64,000 bases of DNA from Conchocele bisecta. Lineage: Eukaryota; Mollusca; Bivalvia; Lucinida; Thyasiridae. Below are positions 45,219 through 56,548 of the stretch, one piece after another; within the stretch, counting starts at the first letter, position 1; each line of letters starts with the position of its first letter. Position numbers and translations under genes: made by a program. Under the pieces are notes generated by a model. The model did no database searches. It saw only the letters and a program-made list of their open reading frames with translations, and was not told the DNA's origin. The stretch lies in contig CM055268.1 in the NCBI GenBank assembly GCA_029237695.1, positions 49,370,418-49,434,417 of the forward strand, given 5' to 3'.

Positions 45219-45411
45219 GAGCTCCAGTTAAGGTGCGTAATTTGGAGGTAAATTTCTTATTTCTCCATGAAAAATGGCAAGTTGGGAGTCCTTTAGAATC
45301 GTCTCAATGAGACGATTCTAAAGGACTCCCAACTTGCCATTTTTGATGAAGAAATAACAAAATTTCACCCCAAGTTAGTCAAATTACGCACCTTAACTGG
45401 AGTTGTGCCTG
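45219..45411. mobile_element. Family I-like fold-back MITE
   Basis: CAGAGCTCCAGTTAAGGTGCG...CGCACCTTAACTGGAGTTGTG. Perfect central stem GGAGTCCTTTAGAATCGTCTC and its complement. Confidence 0.8.
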
Positions 45412-45714
45412 CAATGTCAGTACATAACGTACATGTACAATGTACACTGGCAACTTACGATGGCGAGTATATATCTGCCCACGACTGAGAAGAGATCGAT
45501 GTGTGCGACCAACTTAGCCCCAGATCAGCCTGCACATCCGTGCAGCGCATACGTGCAGTCTGATCAGGGTCTAAGCTGTTTGTCAATCAGTCACTGAAGT
45601 TACGCTGCTACAAAATGATATGATCACAATCCGACTGTGAATGTCCACAATTTTTAGAATACATGTACACATGTTTTTCAAATGTTGTAAGGTCCCTTTT
45701 GTCAGCAGGTGGCT

Positions 45715-46114
45715 CATGTGGCGGTGCCAGGAGAAATGGGGATTATTTGATTTGTGACCGTTGTAGTTCATGATCAAATATCAAACTGTTGTAGCATGAT
45801 CACATCACAATCTGAGGGATTCCGCTGGGGAAAATAAAAAAATTGCCACTTCAAAAAAAATAAAACAATTGGCGATAAAAAATTACAATTTTCGAAAAAA
45901 AATAATAAAAAAAAAAATAAAAAAAAATTGCGAAAGTAGCGATCGCCAGCGGAATCCCTGCAACCTATATTGCTTGTTAGAAGCATGGTGGGTGTTTCAA
46001 TGATGGAATGGCGAACAGTGCAGATCCTGATCAGACTGTGCGGATGCACAGTCTGATCTGGATCTACACTGATTGCAAAACCCATAATCCCCATTTCTCC
46101 AGTCACAGTCCCAT
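45715..46114. mobile_element. Family E element split by a family A MITE
   Basis: AGGAGAAATGGGGATTATTTG at the left and ACCCATAATCCCCATTTCTCC at the right. The core is a perfect inverted pair CAGACTGTGCGG/ATGCACAGTCTG. Family A sits at 45814-45960. Confidence 0.75.
45814..45960. mobile_element. Family A MITE, copy 5
   Basis: GAGGGATTCCGCTGGGG...CCAGCGGAATCCCTG. The flanks CAATCT and CAACCT form a near-perfect 6-bp duplication. Confidence 0.85.
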
Positions 46115-46637
46115 ATACATCCTAGCAGGTGGCACTAGTACTGACACTATATATCAGGAACAAAGTTGTGAATACATGCATGGTAGTCGTAAATAAATAT
46201 ATCTACATGCACACAAGCATATACATTTTCATATGCCCTTAACTTGACATTCTAAACATTCCACCTCTCACCCATTGAAGCAATTTCATTCCAGTACTCA
46301 AAATAGTTAATTCAGATCATCACACATTTACAATTAATTTTTTTAGTTGATAAAAGCATGTTGTCGTATACATTGGGAAAAGTGACATTTTCACAATATT
46401 TGACAGGAACGAAATGTGTTTGCTGGTTTCCTCTAGCCTTTGTGTTGGGTTTACTTCAATTTTCTTTCATATATTATTATTCTGACAGTACCGTGACAAC
46501 CCTAAATATTCGGACACCATTTGTTTTGCAAAACCCCTACAACGGTATTTCCCAAAACACATTGTATCCAGATACATGTTTTTGTGGTAAGCCAGTACTA
46601 ACCATAGCAGCTGTTTGTTTGTGGGAAACAATATATC

Positions 46638-46749
46638 AGGGCCTGGTTGCTCAAAACCTCTGTTAGCTTAACAGACTGTTAAATCCTTAGCAATGCTAAG
46701 GATTTAACAGTCTGTTAAGCTAACAGAAGCTTTGAGCAACCGGGCCCAG
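46638..46749. mobile_element. Hairpin MITE with GGGCC(C/T)GGTTGCTCAAA ends
   Basis: GGGCCTGGTTGCTCAAA...TTTGAGCAACCGGGCCC, with a perfect inner stem TTAGCTTAACAGACTGTTAA/TTAACAGTCTGTTAAGCTAA. Confidence 0.85.
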
Positions 46750-46869
46750 AATATTAGAATACATTGTGTCTGAATATTTAGGGTTATTACGTTAGTCTAT
46801 AATTGTATTTGTAATCAGTGTAGGCTGTCATTCAGTTGGTGTCTCAAGTCAGCCACTGTTACGCTGTGC

Positions 46870-47083
46870 TTAACCCTTAGACCGCTATCTTATTTGTTTT
46901 GTCCTCTGCTGTTTATTTCCATTTTTATCATAAAAAAACATGGTTTGACAGCACTTCAGAATCATTTCCATTGGAAATGATTCTGAAGTGCTGTCAAACC
47001 ATGTTTTTATTGAGAAATAAGGCAAGATCTATATAAAAGCAACAGCAGGCGACAATTGTTGTGAGTAGCAGTCTGAGGGTTAA
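46870..47083. mobile_element. Family D MITE, copy 4
   Basis: TTAACCCTTAGACCGCTATC...AGCAGTCTGAGGGTTAA. Stem AATCATTTCCATTGGAAATGATT. Confidence 0.85.
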
Positions 47084-47333
47084 GGAGGAATCCATTGCAC
47101 AGTTGTGCAGTGTGTGTTCGATCCTCACCAGAGCCATGCTGGTCATGACCTACACCGACGCCAAATCACAACGCTGCCACTGTAGTAATCAATGGCTTGT
47201 TTACTAATATATCCTTGATGTGCATCACCTATAATATATTTAACCCATTCAAACTCATCTCCATATTTACGGAAAGACTTCACCCGTTCAACAATAAGAC
47301 CTATTTAGCTGTGTTTGCAAACAGTGTAGATCC

Positions 47334-47577
47334 CGGGGCCCGTTTCACTAAACTTCCTACGACTAAAATGTTCGTAAGTGCAAAATTATGATAGTCTGTA
47401 AATTTCACATTAACACTGTTTTCTTGTAAATAATTGTTGGATTTACATTTATTGAGCATAGGCTGCATATACAGCCTATGCTCAATAAATGTAAATCCAT
47501 CAATTCAAATTTGCAGACGATTCTAAATTTGCGCTTACGAACATTTTAGTCGTAAGAAGTTTAGTGAAACGGCCCCC
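47334..47577. mobile_element. Family B fold-back MITE
   Basis: CGGGGCCCGTTTCACTAAAC...GTTTAGTGAAACGGCCCCC. It splits a family F core (GTTTGCAAACAGTGTAGATCC before it, AGATGAGCAGGATCTGTACT after it). A poly-T run follows at 47612-47640. Confidence 0.85.
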
Positions 47578-47606
47578 AGATGAGCAGGATCTGTACTTTT
47601 TGCATG

Positions 47607-47644
<38 letters not shown>

Positions 47645-47841
47645 ACAATTATTAGCAGAGCAGACTATCGTCATGATGCAGGGATGTACTATCTACATGG
47701 GCCTCCACTGATCGCAAAGGCCATTGGCCCAATTTCTCAATTTCCACATACATGAGATGCAATAATCCTGAGAGGATGTCGTACCGTATTCCCCTATTTA
47801 CTGCATCATATTTAATTTTGTGCATCATCAAATTGTAAATT

Positions 47842-48046
47842 ATTTAACCCATTTCATACGGAGGATATGCCATTTTGTTTGTGGAAAATCCTAAATTTTT
47901 CTTTATATGTGCTCACAAGTATATGTTGTGACCATGATTTGAAACAAGACGGTTCAAATGAGTGGTTACAACATATACTGTCATTGAGACAAAAATAAAA
48001 TACTTTTTAAAAATCATACCCGTAAAGGTGTATTCCGCATGTAATG
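47842..48046. mobile_element. Family G fold-back MITE, copy 2
   Basis: TTAACCCATTTCATACGGAGG...TCCGCATGTAATGGGT with the core TATGTTGTGACCATGATTTG/CAAATGAGTGGTTACAACATA. Confidence 0.75.
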
Positions 48047-48761
48047 GGTGAATATTGCCTGGTGCAAATCCAATATACCAGCATCATTGATCATCTAGCT
48101 CCATCTAGCGCAGTTTATTAGATGCAGAAACCCAGTTCAGCTGTAAAATATTGTATTTTATTTGCAGATCATGCTATATTTTAAGTTTTAATTGCTTTTT
48201 TTTTTGTTCCAAACAAAAGATCAATAAATTTCATTTCAGCCACATATAGCCATATACCGGTAGACATTTTCATTATTTGCAATTTTTTTGTTGCTGCTTG
48301 TTTGAACTAATTACAAATGTCTAATATATCCTAGTGTCACTTTGTCAGCTGGTAGCCTAAATGTCCAAGCGCAAGAGATGGCTCTCTTGTAATCACGGCT
48401 CCAGATAAGCAGTGTATTTCCTCACAAAGTTACATATAAGGTGACAGTTCTTCAAATGAATTCTCAACTTGTATGGTTTCTATATGGACTCTTGTGTTGA
48501 TGGGCCGTTAAGCACCATTTCATTCCATTCAATTCTATATGGACTCACCCTGTAACAACTAGATAACCAAGCAGAAATCCACAAGTAACTTCGCTTGGAA
48601 TAACTGGGCAATGTGATGTTAACGCTATACACTGTAAATTCTAATATACAATGTACTATGTATATCCTGAAAAACAAGCCATCATAAATCAAGGTCCCAT
48701 CTGTCTATTAGTGTACCTTCACTTCTGCGAAGCAACAAACCCTGCTACCCAACCACACACT

Positions 48762-48957
48762 AAATGAGACACGGCATGTGATTTTGTACCTTCGGACATC
48801 TGCGTAATTTCATTAAATATGTTTACAAAATTTACAATATTTTTCATAAAATAAGTCAAAAGTTGAGAAAATCTACGTAAATATTATAAATTTTGTAAAG
48901 TTATTTCATGAAATTATGCAGATGTGAAGGTACAAAATTGCATGGCGTGTCTCTAAT
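48762..48957. mobile_element. Family K fold-back MITE, copy 3
   Basis: GAGACACGGCATGTGATTTTGTACC...GGTACAAAATTGCATGGCGTGTCTC. Confidence 0.8.
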
Positions 48958-49187
48958 AATGATCAGGATCTGTACTAGTTGCCCATGTCAAAGGTCACTG
49001 GTCAGCTGACGGCTCACAGGACAACATGTGGAAAGCAACTACGATGACCCCCACTGCTTATGTGTAACTGTGTGTAGCTTATTGTTTTGGTTTAAACAGT
49101 ATTTTATTTTCATTTGAATAAGCACATGTCATATATTATACACATTAGTATTGGAGGATTGAGGTGAAAGCAAAAATGCTTGTATAA

Positions 49188-49548
49188 CACCGTATTTATT
49201 TTAATATTAGCCCCCTCTGTAATAGTAGCCCCCTTCCCATATTTGCATTCTAAATATGTTACTTTCACATACAAATGTTATAAAATAATGTTTTAAATGG
49301 CTTTCGTATGTGAAAATAACCTAATTATGTTACTTTCACATACAAATGTTATAAAACAATGTTTTCAATGGCTTTCGTATGTGAAAATAACATATCGATG
49401 GTCTAGTAACATAAGGTCGTAACTGCTATGCTAAAGCATAGCAGTTACGACATGTTACTAGACCATCGATATTTTGATCCGATTTTTCACGTTTTGCTGC
49501 CCACGAACTGCATAGCCCCGGGGCACGTTATTAGAATAAATACGGTCC
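49188..49548. mobile_element. Family H element with internal duplication and extra palindrome
   Basis: CACCGTATTTATTTTAATATTAG...TTATTAGAATAAATACGGT. The stem TTTCACATACAAATGTTATAA...GGCTTTCGTATGTGAAAATAAC is present twice in tandem (49261-49320, 49328-49392), followed by the palindrome at 49394-49470. Confidence 0.8.
49394..49470. repeat. Near-perfect 77-bp palindrome
   Basis: ATCGATGGTCTAGTAACAT...ATGTTACTAGACCATCGAT with the centre ACTGCTATGCTAAAGCATAG. It is absent from the other family H copy. Confidence 0.9.
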
Positions 49549-49561
49549 CTCTTTCCTAACA

Positions 49562-49923
49562 CAGAGCTCCAGATAAGGTGTGTATTGGTGTATTTTACGC
49601 ACTTATTTTAGCAGAATACACATTGATTATCAAAAGTGGGAATACAAAATACTCACAGCAATGTGAACATACGCATTGATTTTCAAATTGAGTAGTGAAA
49701 ATACTGTAATAAAGTGGAAGATTTACGTCGTTGAGCTGCAAAAAGCAAAGCAAACAGTGTTTGCTTTTTGCAGCTGAAATAAGTGAATGTTTAACTTGTT
49801 TTATTTTGTTCCCTATTTAATAAGGAAGTCGATCAATAATGCATTTGTAAAAGTAAAATCTGCAGTGAATTTTAAATATGGAGGTAAAATACTCTTTAGA
49901 TACAAAACTTATCTGGAGCCCTG
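49562..49923. mobile_element. Family I MITE, copy 2
   Basis: CAGAGCTCCAGATAAGGTG...TTATCTGGAGCCCTG with the perfect 6-bp duplication CTAACA on both sides. A central hairpin AGCTGCAAAAAGCAAAGC...GCTTTTTGCAGCT. Its right end lies 25 bp before the cassette exon at 49949. Confidence 0.9.
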
Positions 49924-49948
49924 CTAACATACTGTTTTAACGTTGCAG

Positions 49949-50035
49949 CAATCGGCTCTGGCCCGCTACGCCAGTAGTCTGGAGTCTAAGGGTAGTAGCT
50001 CTGTAAACCTTGATGTCCCGTCTCTGAAAACCGGG
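49949..50035 (+). CDS. Candidate 87-nt RFX cassette exon
   Basis: The acceptor is ACGTTGCAG (ends 49948) and the donor GTAATT (50036). The 29 codons (QSALARYASSLESKGSSSVN and nine more) are in phase 0 at both ends. Composition is clearly coding-like (GC-rich, no stops) against the AT-rich surroundings. It would insert between the TTRASPAT block and the DNA-binding domain, the position of the alternatively spliced insert in vertebrate RFX2/3 (which has a similar Ser-rich, helical character but low identity). Likely a regulated cassette. Confidence 0.72.
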
Positions 50036-50209
50036 GTAATTACTCCTTCCTCTTACATTTTGATGAGATATTGTTTGTCGTTACTGTGAGAATGAATTAT
50101 ACAATGTGCACCATTTTATGTTGCATACATGCTCAAATCAGTGCTCCATTTTAGCCATGTTCTTTTGTTGTCAGATTTGTCAACCCAAAGATTTGTTTCA
50201 TATTAAATA

Positions 50210-50326
50210 TTCAGTTCTGATTTTCGGATTTTTCCCCATCACAACAGGTGACATATGGGATTCGACTCCCATTAACCTGGCCTAAAATGACCTTACATGT
50301 AGCTGTTGACAGGCCGTTCAACACCA
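50210..50326 (+). repeat. SINE-like repeat, 3' part
   Basis: TTCAGTTCTGATTTTCGGATTT...GGCCGTTCAACACCA; its tail is interrupted by the family C insertion at TTAA. Confidence 0.75.
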
Positions 50327-50577
50327 TTAACTCTTTGCATGCTAGTGGCGAAAATATCCGCCAAACAAATTAGGAGTACCCCCGTACATGATTTATTTCT
50401 CTCTGTAAATATGTCTTGAAATTTCATTAGAATTGTGTCCGGAGGACACAATTCTAATGAAATTCCAAGACATATTCATGTCATTTATAAGGAGAAGTAA
50501 AAGAAAATATAATGAATTGTCATCTGCTATTTTTGAACTATTTATAGCCCACAAATTTCCCAGCATGCAAAGAGTTA
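50327..50577. mobile_element. Family C MITE in a SINE-like tail
   Basis: TTAACTCTTTGCATGCTAG...AGCATGCAAAGAGTTAA; the tail of the SINE-like repeat continues on the far side (ATAACTAAATAAATAAAT). Confidence 0.9.
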
Positions 50578-50941
50578 AATAACTAAATAAATAAATAAGT
50601 ACATATTCAGGACTGCATCTGCAACATAAAAGTAGTTAAAATTTGGAATGTTTCAGTCTACAAGTCTACAACAATTCACCTACGGGTGACAATATAGGGT
50701 TGAACTAAGTGATATTTTGCATGTGCTATGGGCACCTGCTACTAGATCATGATGTTGTTAATGCAGTGCTGAATTTGCACATTCCCAAGATATCTACCCA
50801 TTTCAGCCTAAGGATATGATCATTTTTGTTGAAAAAGTCTCATTATTTTACTTATTTATATATATGTTGTTACCACTCGTTTGAACCGTCTCGCCGAGGT
50901 TTCCAATTACCAGTCTGAAAAAAGTACTCGATCCATCGACC

Positions 50942-51178
50942 TGGGTGCTGTTTCACTAAACTGTACAACTAAAATGTTCTTAAGTGCAAATTTATGAATA
51001 TCTGGAAAGTTCAATTGATGGATTTACATTTATTGAGCATACACTGCACATGCAGCCTATGCTCAATAAATGTAAATCCAATAATTGTTTACAAGAAAAC
51101 ATTGTTAATGTGAAATTTTCATAATTTTGCACTTATAAACATTTTAGTTGTACAACGTTTAGTGAAACCGGCCCCCTG
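50942..51178. mobile_element. Family B fold-back MITE
   Basis: GGGTGCTGTTTCACTAAAC...GTTTAGTGAAACCGGCCCCC. Stem TTTACATTTATTGAGCATA/TATGCTCAATAAATGTAAA. Confidence 0.85.
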
Positions 51179-51490
51179 GTGTCTTTGTTTGTTCCTAGAA
51201 TGTTTATGGAGCAAAGACAAATTTCTTGACAATTAATTACACAGCATAACTGGAGCACTGAAAGAAATTGACATACTGAGTTACAGAAATAATATGTGAA
51301 CAACAGGTATTTATCATAAAATATCAATATCATGCTTTGAATATTTGTCTTAAATTAGTTTCTGTAATTGTTCAAATACACCTCGCCAGGGCTATATACT
51401 TTTCTGGAAGTTGTTCGAGTAATTTTATTGCGGTAATGTAGAAATATTGATGTTTGCATTGGACATTCAATGTGAAAATAACAGTTTTGC

Positions 51491-51664
51491 TTAACCTTTA
51501 CACTTCTGAATTAAATTTTGTTGTCTGCTGGTTGTGTTGTTGTTTTTTTTCAAAGACATGGGTTGACATCATTTTAAACTGAAGTGCTTCCAAACCATGT
51601 TTTCATTGAGAATAAAGACAAAATATTAAACGACAATTTTTGTTTCCCACGTTCTAAGGGTTAA
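51491..51664. mobile_element. Family D MITE, copy 5
   Basis: TTAACCTTTACACTTCTG...CTAAGGGTTAA. Confidence 0.75.
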
Positions 51665-51954
51665 AATATGGGCGAGTAGAACTATCTATGTTTGGAGAGG
51701 GCCTTCTATTAGAATAAATACAGCATATTCATAACCTTTTAAAATGATGTTGATTTATTGTGAAAGGTATCTGTTGTGTTGTGTGTGAATATGCCAGTAT
51801 TATTTGGAAAGTTGTTAATGATAAGATGGGCTATTGTGGTGAAATTCATTCAAATTTGGATATTATTATTGCTAATGACATTGAATGTTGGCAACACCTT
51901 CAGAGGACATGCTTGAAATGTCATTCAACAATACATACCAATTATAATTTTTAC

Positions 51955-52228
51955 AAATAGTGTAGATCCAGATGAGACGGCTCGCTACGAGCCGTCTCAT
52001 CATGATCTGCACCATTTGTAAATATACATGTATTCTTATTTCTGAAAACAATACACCTTTCCGATAAATCAAATAGTCTGAAAAAAATAAATCACGGGAG
52101 TGTCCATTCCAGTTACTTAGGGGTGAAGGTATTCTAATGTGCTTTTGCCATGTTTGTATTGTGATAGAAGACCAGTATAAACCAGCAGCAAACGGCAATT
52201 TTCATTTCCGACAATCTACGGGTTAATC
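51955..52228. mobile_element. Family F MITE, copy 4
   Basis: AATAGTGTAGATCCAGATG, core GAGACGGCTCGCTACGAGCC, then the reversed arm CCATTCCAGTTACTTAGGGG. Confidence 0.7.
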
Positions 52229-52231
52229 TGG

Positions 52232-52311
52232 CAGGGATTCCGCTGGCAATCACCACTCGCAATTGGCGATAGAAATAATGACGATTTTTTTTTTCCCCAG
52301 CGGAATCCCTG
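52232..52311. mobile_element. Family A MITE, copy 6 (shortest)
   Basis: An 80-bp copy, CAGGGATTCCGCTGG...CCAGCGGAATCCCTG, with the perfect 6-bp duplication ATCTGG on both sides. Confidence 0.92.
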
Positions 52312-52539
52312 ATCTGGTATATTCGTAGTTTTTCTTGACACTACCTGTATGAACTCAGTATGTCGATACTATACTGTAAATGTAATCCACTGTTGTGAAT
52401 AGTTGAGATATTGGCATAAAGCATAAGCTTTTTATTTGCCTGCATGACTGTTGTTGGTAATTTCATATCATGTTATAAATGTTTGCAAAGGATCCAAGCA
52501 TGTACTGACCACTACTTTCCTTGATTTAAGGAATAAAAC

Positions 52540-52655
52540 TATGGTATGTTGTGTTTACTGTGGTATGGAAAGCATTTGGTCTGCGACAAAGTATGTGCAG
52601 TCTGATGGATAGATTAATGATTTTCCAGACCACAGTAAACACAACAGCCCATGGT
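52540..52655. mobile_element. Short inverted-repeat element
   Basis: ATGGTATGTTGTGTTTACTGTGG at the left and CCACAGTAAACACAACAGCCCATGG at the right; about 110 bp, no ORF. Confidence 0.6.
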
Positions 52656-53145
52656 TTTATTAATTATATTTATATTGTGTTTTCTGATAGTTTCAAAAAT
52701 GTTAATAGCCAAATATGGCGTTCAAATTATGAATCCTCTCCTTTCATGATTTTGTCTCAATTTATGCAACAGGCATGTTACCGGTCAATAGTGTGCTGTT
52801 TATTGACAATATTGTAGAAATTAATAACATGAAACAAACTTTAACTAATCAACAATGTCGTCCGACGTCACATAGGGCTAATGTAAACTTTGAGATATAA
52901 ATAAAATATTCTAGATGGTCTTTTCCATTATACATTTATGGAAGGTATACTATTTGAGCGTATGTGCATAAGCAATATCCTGTGGTTAGAGTTCATGCTT
53001 CTATGTTTTGCATTCATAGAGCCCAATATGTGCGAATAAGTATATGCATGGAAACATGTTTGATGTTACGAGAATCAGTGACTTGAGTTGTTATTGTTAA
53101 ATAATTTTATACATATTTTGACATGGACATAGCTTAGTGACATTC

Positions 53146-53352
53146 TCCCAACCCTTTCAATACCACAGACCTGTATATTGGTATTGGCAAACAGTGTAGA
53201 TCCAGATGAGCCGGCTCGTGACGAGCCTGTCTCATCATGATCTGCACTTTTGCATAAATGGACTAGTCTGAAGATTTTGTGACGATTGGATTGGTTGCAA
53301 AATTAACATATCAATCAAAATCCATTCCAGTTATTTAGGGGTGAAAGCGTTG
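53146..53352. mobile_element. Family F MITE, copy 5
   Basis: Core GATGAGCCGGCTCGTGACGAGC; right arm CCATTCCAGTTATTTAGGGG. Confidence 0.7.
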
Positions 53353-53373
53353 AAGATTTATATCAGATTAAGA

Positions 53374-53497
53374 CCCAATTCTAATGAAATTCCAAGACAT
53401 ATTCATGACAATTACGGGGAGAAATAAATGAAAATGCAATGACTGCTATTTTTGAACTATTTATAGCCCATACATTTCCCAGCATGCAAAGAGTTAA
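53374..53497. mobile_element. Family C MITE, right half
   Basis: CAATTCTAATGAAATTCCAAG...AGCATGCAAAGAGTTAA. Confidence 0.75.
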
Positions 53498-53714
53498 GGA
53501 GCTACATAACAACTGTCTATATTACAGACAAGTCTCGTTGGCTGTCACAGCATGCTATCTTCAATGTAAATAGAGAGTAAAAAGACAACAAAATACAGCA
53601 GTGTAAGGGTTAATTAAGCCTTGTTCTGTCAAAATGTGTTATAGCATGGCACTGAGTTTCTTTGGAGGACATGATAGGAGGGTATACTCATCTTAACGGT
53701 GAATCCATTCAAAC

Positions 53715-54019
53715 CAGTAGCCTATTTCACCAACATTGCAAAGTATACTTATTTAGCAAAGTATACTTTGAGGGAGAAATTATTAATTTAGGGATAAATT
53801 TATTACTTTTATTATACTGAATTTATTACATTATCACAGCCATTTTGGCTGTGATAATGTAATAAATTCAGTATAATAATTCTGCATACTTTTAATCATC
53901 AACTATATGCAGTCATTAGTTCTATATGAAATAATGCATTTCGGGGAAAAATAAATGATTACTCCCTCAAAGTACTTTGCTAGATAAGATACTTTGCAAT
54001 TTTGATGAAATCGGCTACA
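53715..54019 (+). mobile_element. Family J element, copy 1
   Basis: CAGTAGCCTATTTCACCAAC...TTTTGATGAAATCGGCTAC; central hairpin AATTTATTACATTATCACAGCC and its complement; GCAAAGTATACTTTGAGGGAG subterminal. The interior is asymmetric and is the reverse complement of copy 2. Confidence 0.85.
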
Positions 54020-54431
54020 GGATTGATACCAGGATTCAAACATCAACAGGGAAATCTTCCTGTCTGGGATTCAGACTTGGGTCGTTGTGATCTGGTGTGT
54101 TTAGGGCACCTGCACCCAATCAGGGTATTGCAATTACTTTACTTTTATGTGACTTTATGTGAAACTATTAGAATGGATGTGTTGGCTCTCATGAATCGTG
54201 CATGCATTTCATTACGAGTGAGTGTGCTGTATTTTTACTGCCTGGTATGATGTTACAAACTACCTTGAACGTTTAGTATACCGTGCAAACTTTCATCAGT
54301 GATTATCAAACTTTGAGCATGTACTCGATGATCATGCTAAAAATCAGGATATATTATTGGTTGAGGCTGAGCAGAGCTCAGTCTCGAACAATCATTCTGT
54401 GCGATTTCAAGTACAAAAAGTACAAGGACTG

Positions 54432-54679
54432 CAGGGATTCCGCTGGGGAAAATAAAAAAATCGCCACTTCAAAAAAAATAAAACAATTGGTGATAAAAAA
54501 TTACAATTTTCGAAAAAAAAATATAATTATTTTTTTGTTTTTTGTTTTTTTTTTGTTTTTTTTTCGAAAATTGTAATTTTTTATCACCAATTGTTTTGTA
54601 TTGCCAATTGTAATTTTTTATCCCCAATTGTTTATTTTTATCGCCAATTGCGAAAGTGGCGATCGCCAGCGGATCCCTG
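54432..54679. mobile_element. Family A MITE, copy 7 (internally expanded)
   Basis: CAGGGATTCCGCTGGGG...CCAGCGGATCCCTG; repeated ATTGTAATTTTTTATC(A/C)CCAATTG units and poly-T make it longer than the other copies. Confidence 0.88.
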
Positions 54680-55208
54680 TGGGACTGATTGTTCCAGCAA
54701 CAGGTAAGGTCATAGAGACCAGGCTTTGGTTTCAAGTCTGATCCGAATGACCAGTGAGATGGAAATACTATGAAAGTAGTTTATCATGCCTAAGTCATGG
54801 ATTGAACCGACCCACAACCTTTGATTTAGAAGTTCAATGCTTTATACACTAGTTTATCAAGCCATCTTGATGTCAACATTTTGAGTATAAGTTTTGAGAA
54901 CATGTTCAGAAAGTATTATAATCGCAGACCCTGTTTTCAGAAGTCTACAGGCTGATTGGAGTTTACACATATTGCTAATTGCAACTATTTTACATTGACA
55001 TGATATTATATAATATACCTGTAGTGTCTAGGGAGAATACGGTATGTTTCATCTATTGTATGTTATGCAATATATTGCTTTCATTTCGTGTCCTGAGAAT
55101 TCCATTCTTTGTGCCAAGAATCGACAACAATGTCTCATCCTAGAATCTGTGTCGTATCATTTCCCCATTGCCAGTGTTGTGCCTAGGCTGCGTTTTCAAG
55201 TCTTAGAT

Positions 55209-55424
55209 TTTCACTCTTTGCATGCTATCGATGAAAATATCAGCAAACAAATTATGACTGTTTCTCTTGGTCCTCTGTGTAAATTTGTCTTGGAATTTCA
55301 TTTGAATTAATTCCAATACATATTCATGATATTTACAGGGAGAAATAAAAGAAAATATATTGAATTTTTGTCTGCTGTTTTTTAGCTATTTATAGCCCAC
55401 AAGTTTCCCAGCATGCAAAGAGTT
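55209..55424. mobile_element. Family C MITE, degraded
   Basis: CACTCTTTGCATGCTATCG...AGCATGCAAAGAGTTGAG. Confidence 0.7.
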
Positions 55425-55697
55425 GAGGAACATTGACATTTTAAAGTGCGAAAATACCCCTTGTGCACGGTCTAGGCACACCACATCATTGCTACCACTA
55501 GTAGTCCGCATGCTTTTAGGTTACATGTGCCTGTGGGGACGCACAGGTTACGATGTCCTGGTCAGCATTTATACAGTTTGCATTGATTAACCTGGGCTGC
55601 CAACTGTGAAAAGGAACCTTGCGACATTAGCAATAATTGAAGATCTTTGTCCCTCTTGCACATGCAGTCAGTAGGTTTAGAATCTTCTTCAGTTATT

Positions 55698-55820
55698 ATG
55701 CCCCCTATACAAGGGGGCCATGTTGCGTTGCTCTTGAGGTTCCGTCCGTGTACATTTACGTCAAAAATATTGTCAGAATTTCTCCAATCAAGATTCCAGT
55801 ATGCCAAGGGGGCATATCCA
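55698..55820. repeat. Short repeat with GCCCCCT/GGGGGC ends
   Basis: ATGCCCCCTATACAAGGGGGCC...TATGCCAAGGGGGCATA. The region 55850-55960 beside it holds a family E-like core (GACTGCGCAGATGCGCAGTC). Confidence 0.55.
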
Positions 55821-56548
55821 TGTTTTACAAACATAATGTCTAGTTCTGTCTGCTTCAGTGGTGAATGGCGAACAGCGTTGGCCCTGATCAGACTGCGCAG
55901 ATGCGCAGTCTGATCTTGGACTACGCTGTTCGCACATGCCGTATTACCTTTTATCATTCAAGGGTCCACAATGTAACACGGTATAGATGCTGAGCCAGTT
56001 GTACAGATCGTGGTTGTGTGTCCGGCAATGGCCCGTGTGCGATAGTCGGCCTAGCTAGATCTAGTCACATAGCTTGTAGCATGAATATGGAGCATGTATG
56101 ATGGTGGTTGGAATTTGCATGATCATTACTCTGTTAGTGCATATTGAAAAGGTACACCTTCCATTTACAGCCAGTACAGACATAGGTCTCTTCATATTTG
56201 TCTAGTCTGGTCAGGTTTACTATTGTTGATTTCTTTCTATGTATTTCGAGAACAAAAATTGGGCTACGTATAGCTGCCACCCTGTGCATCTGTCTGTGCA
56301 TCTGTCTGTCTGAGATTTGTGTTCGGCTGCCTACTATCTCTCTTACTGAAAGTATGATTGGCTTGAAACTCATATACTTATTTGTCATCATCCATGATTT
56401 CAATGTATAGCCCACCCATGAGGCTTGTGTGTTCAAAGTCAAATGACTTTGAGTTAAAAGTTTTTGACGGGTACATGTACATCTTCCATCAGTGTTGCTG
56501 AATTTTTTGTTTTATAGATGACAATTCTATGCAACACATGTACAAGTA

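Noticed and set aside
54283..54576. 97-codon ORF
   Set aside because: Runs into the AT-rich arms of a family A MITE (poly-Lys/Phe translation).
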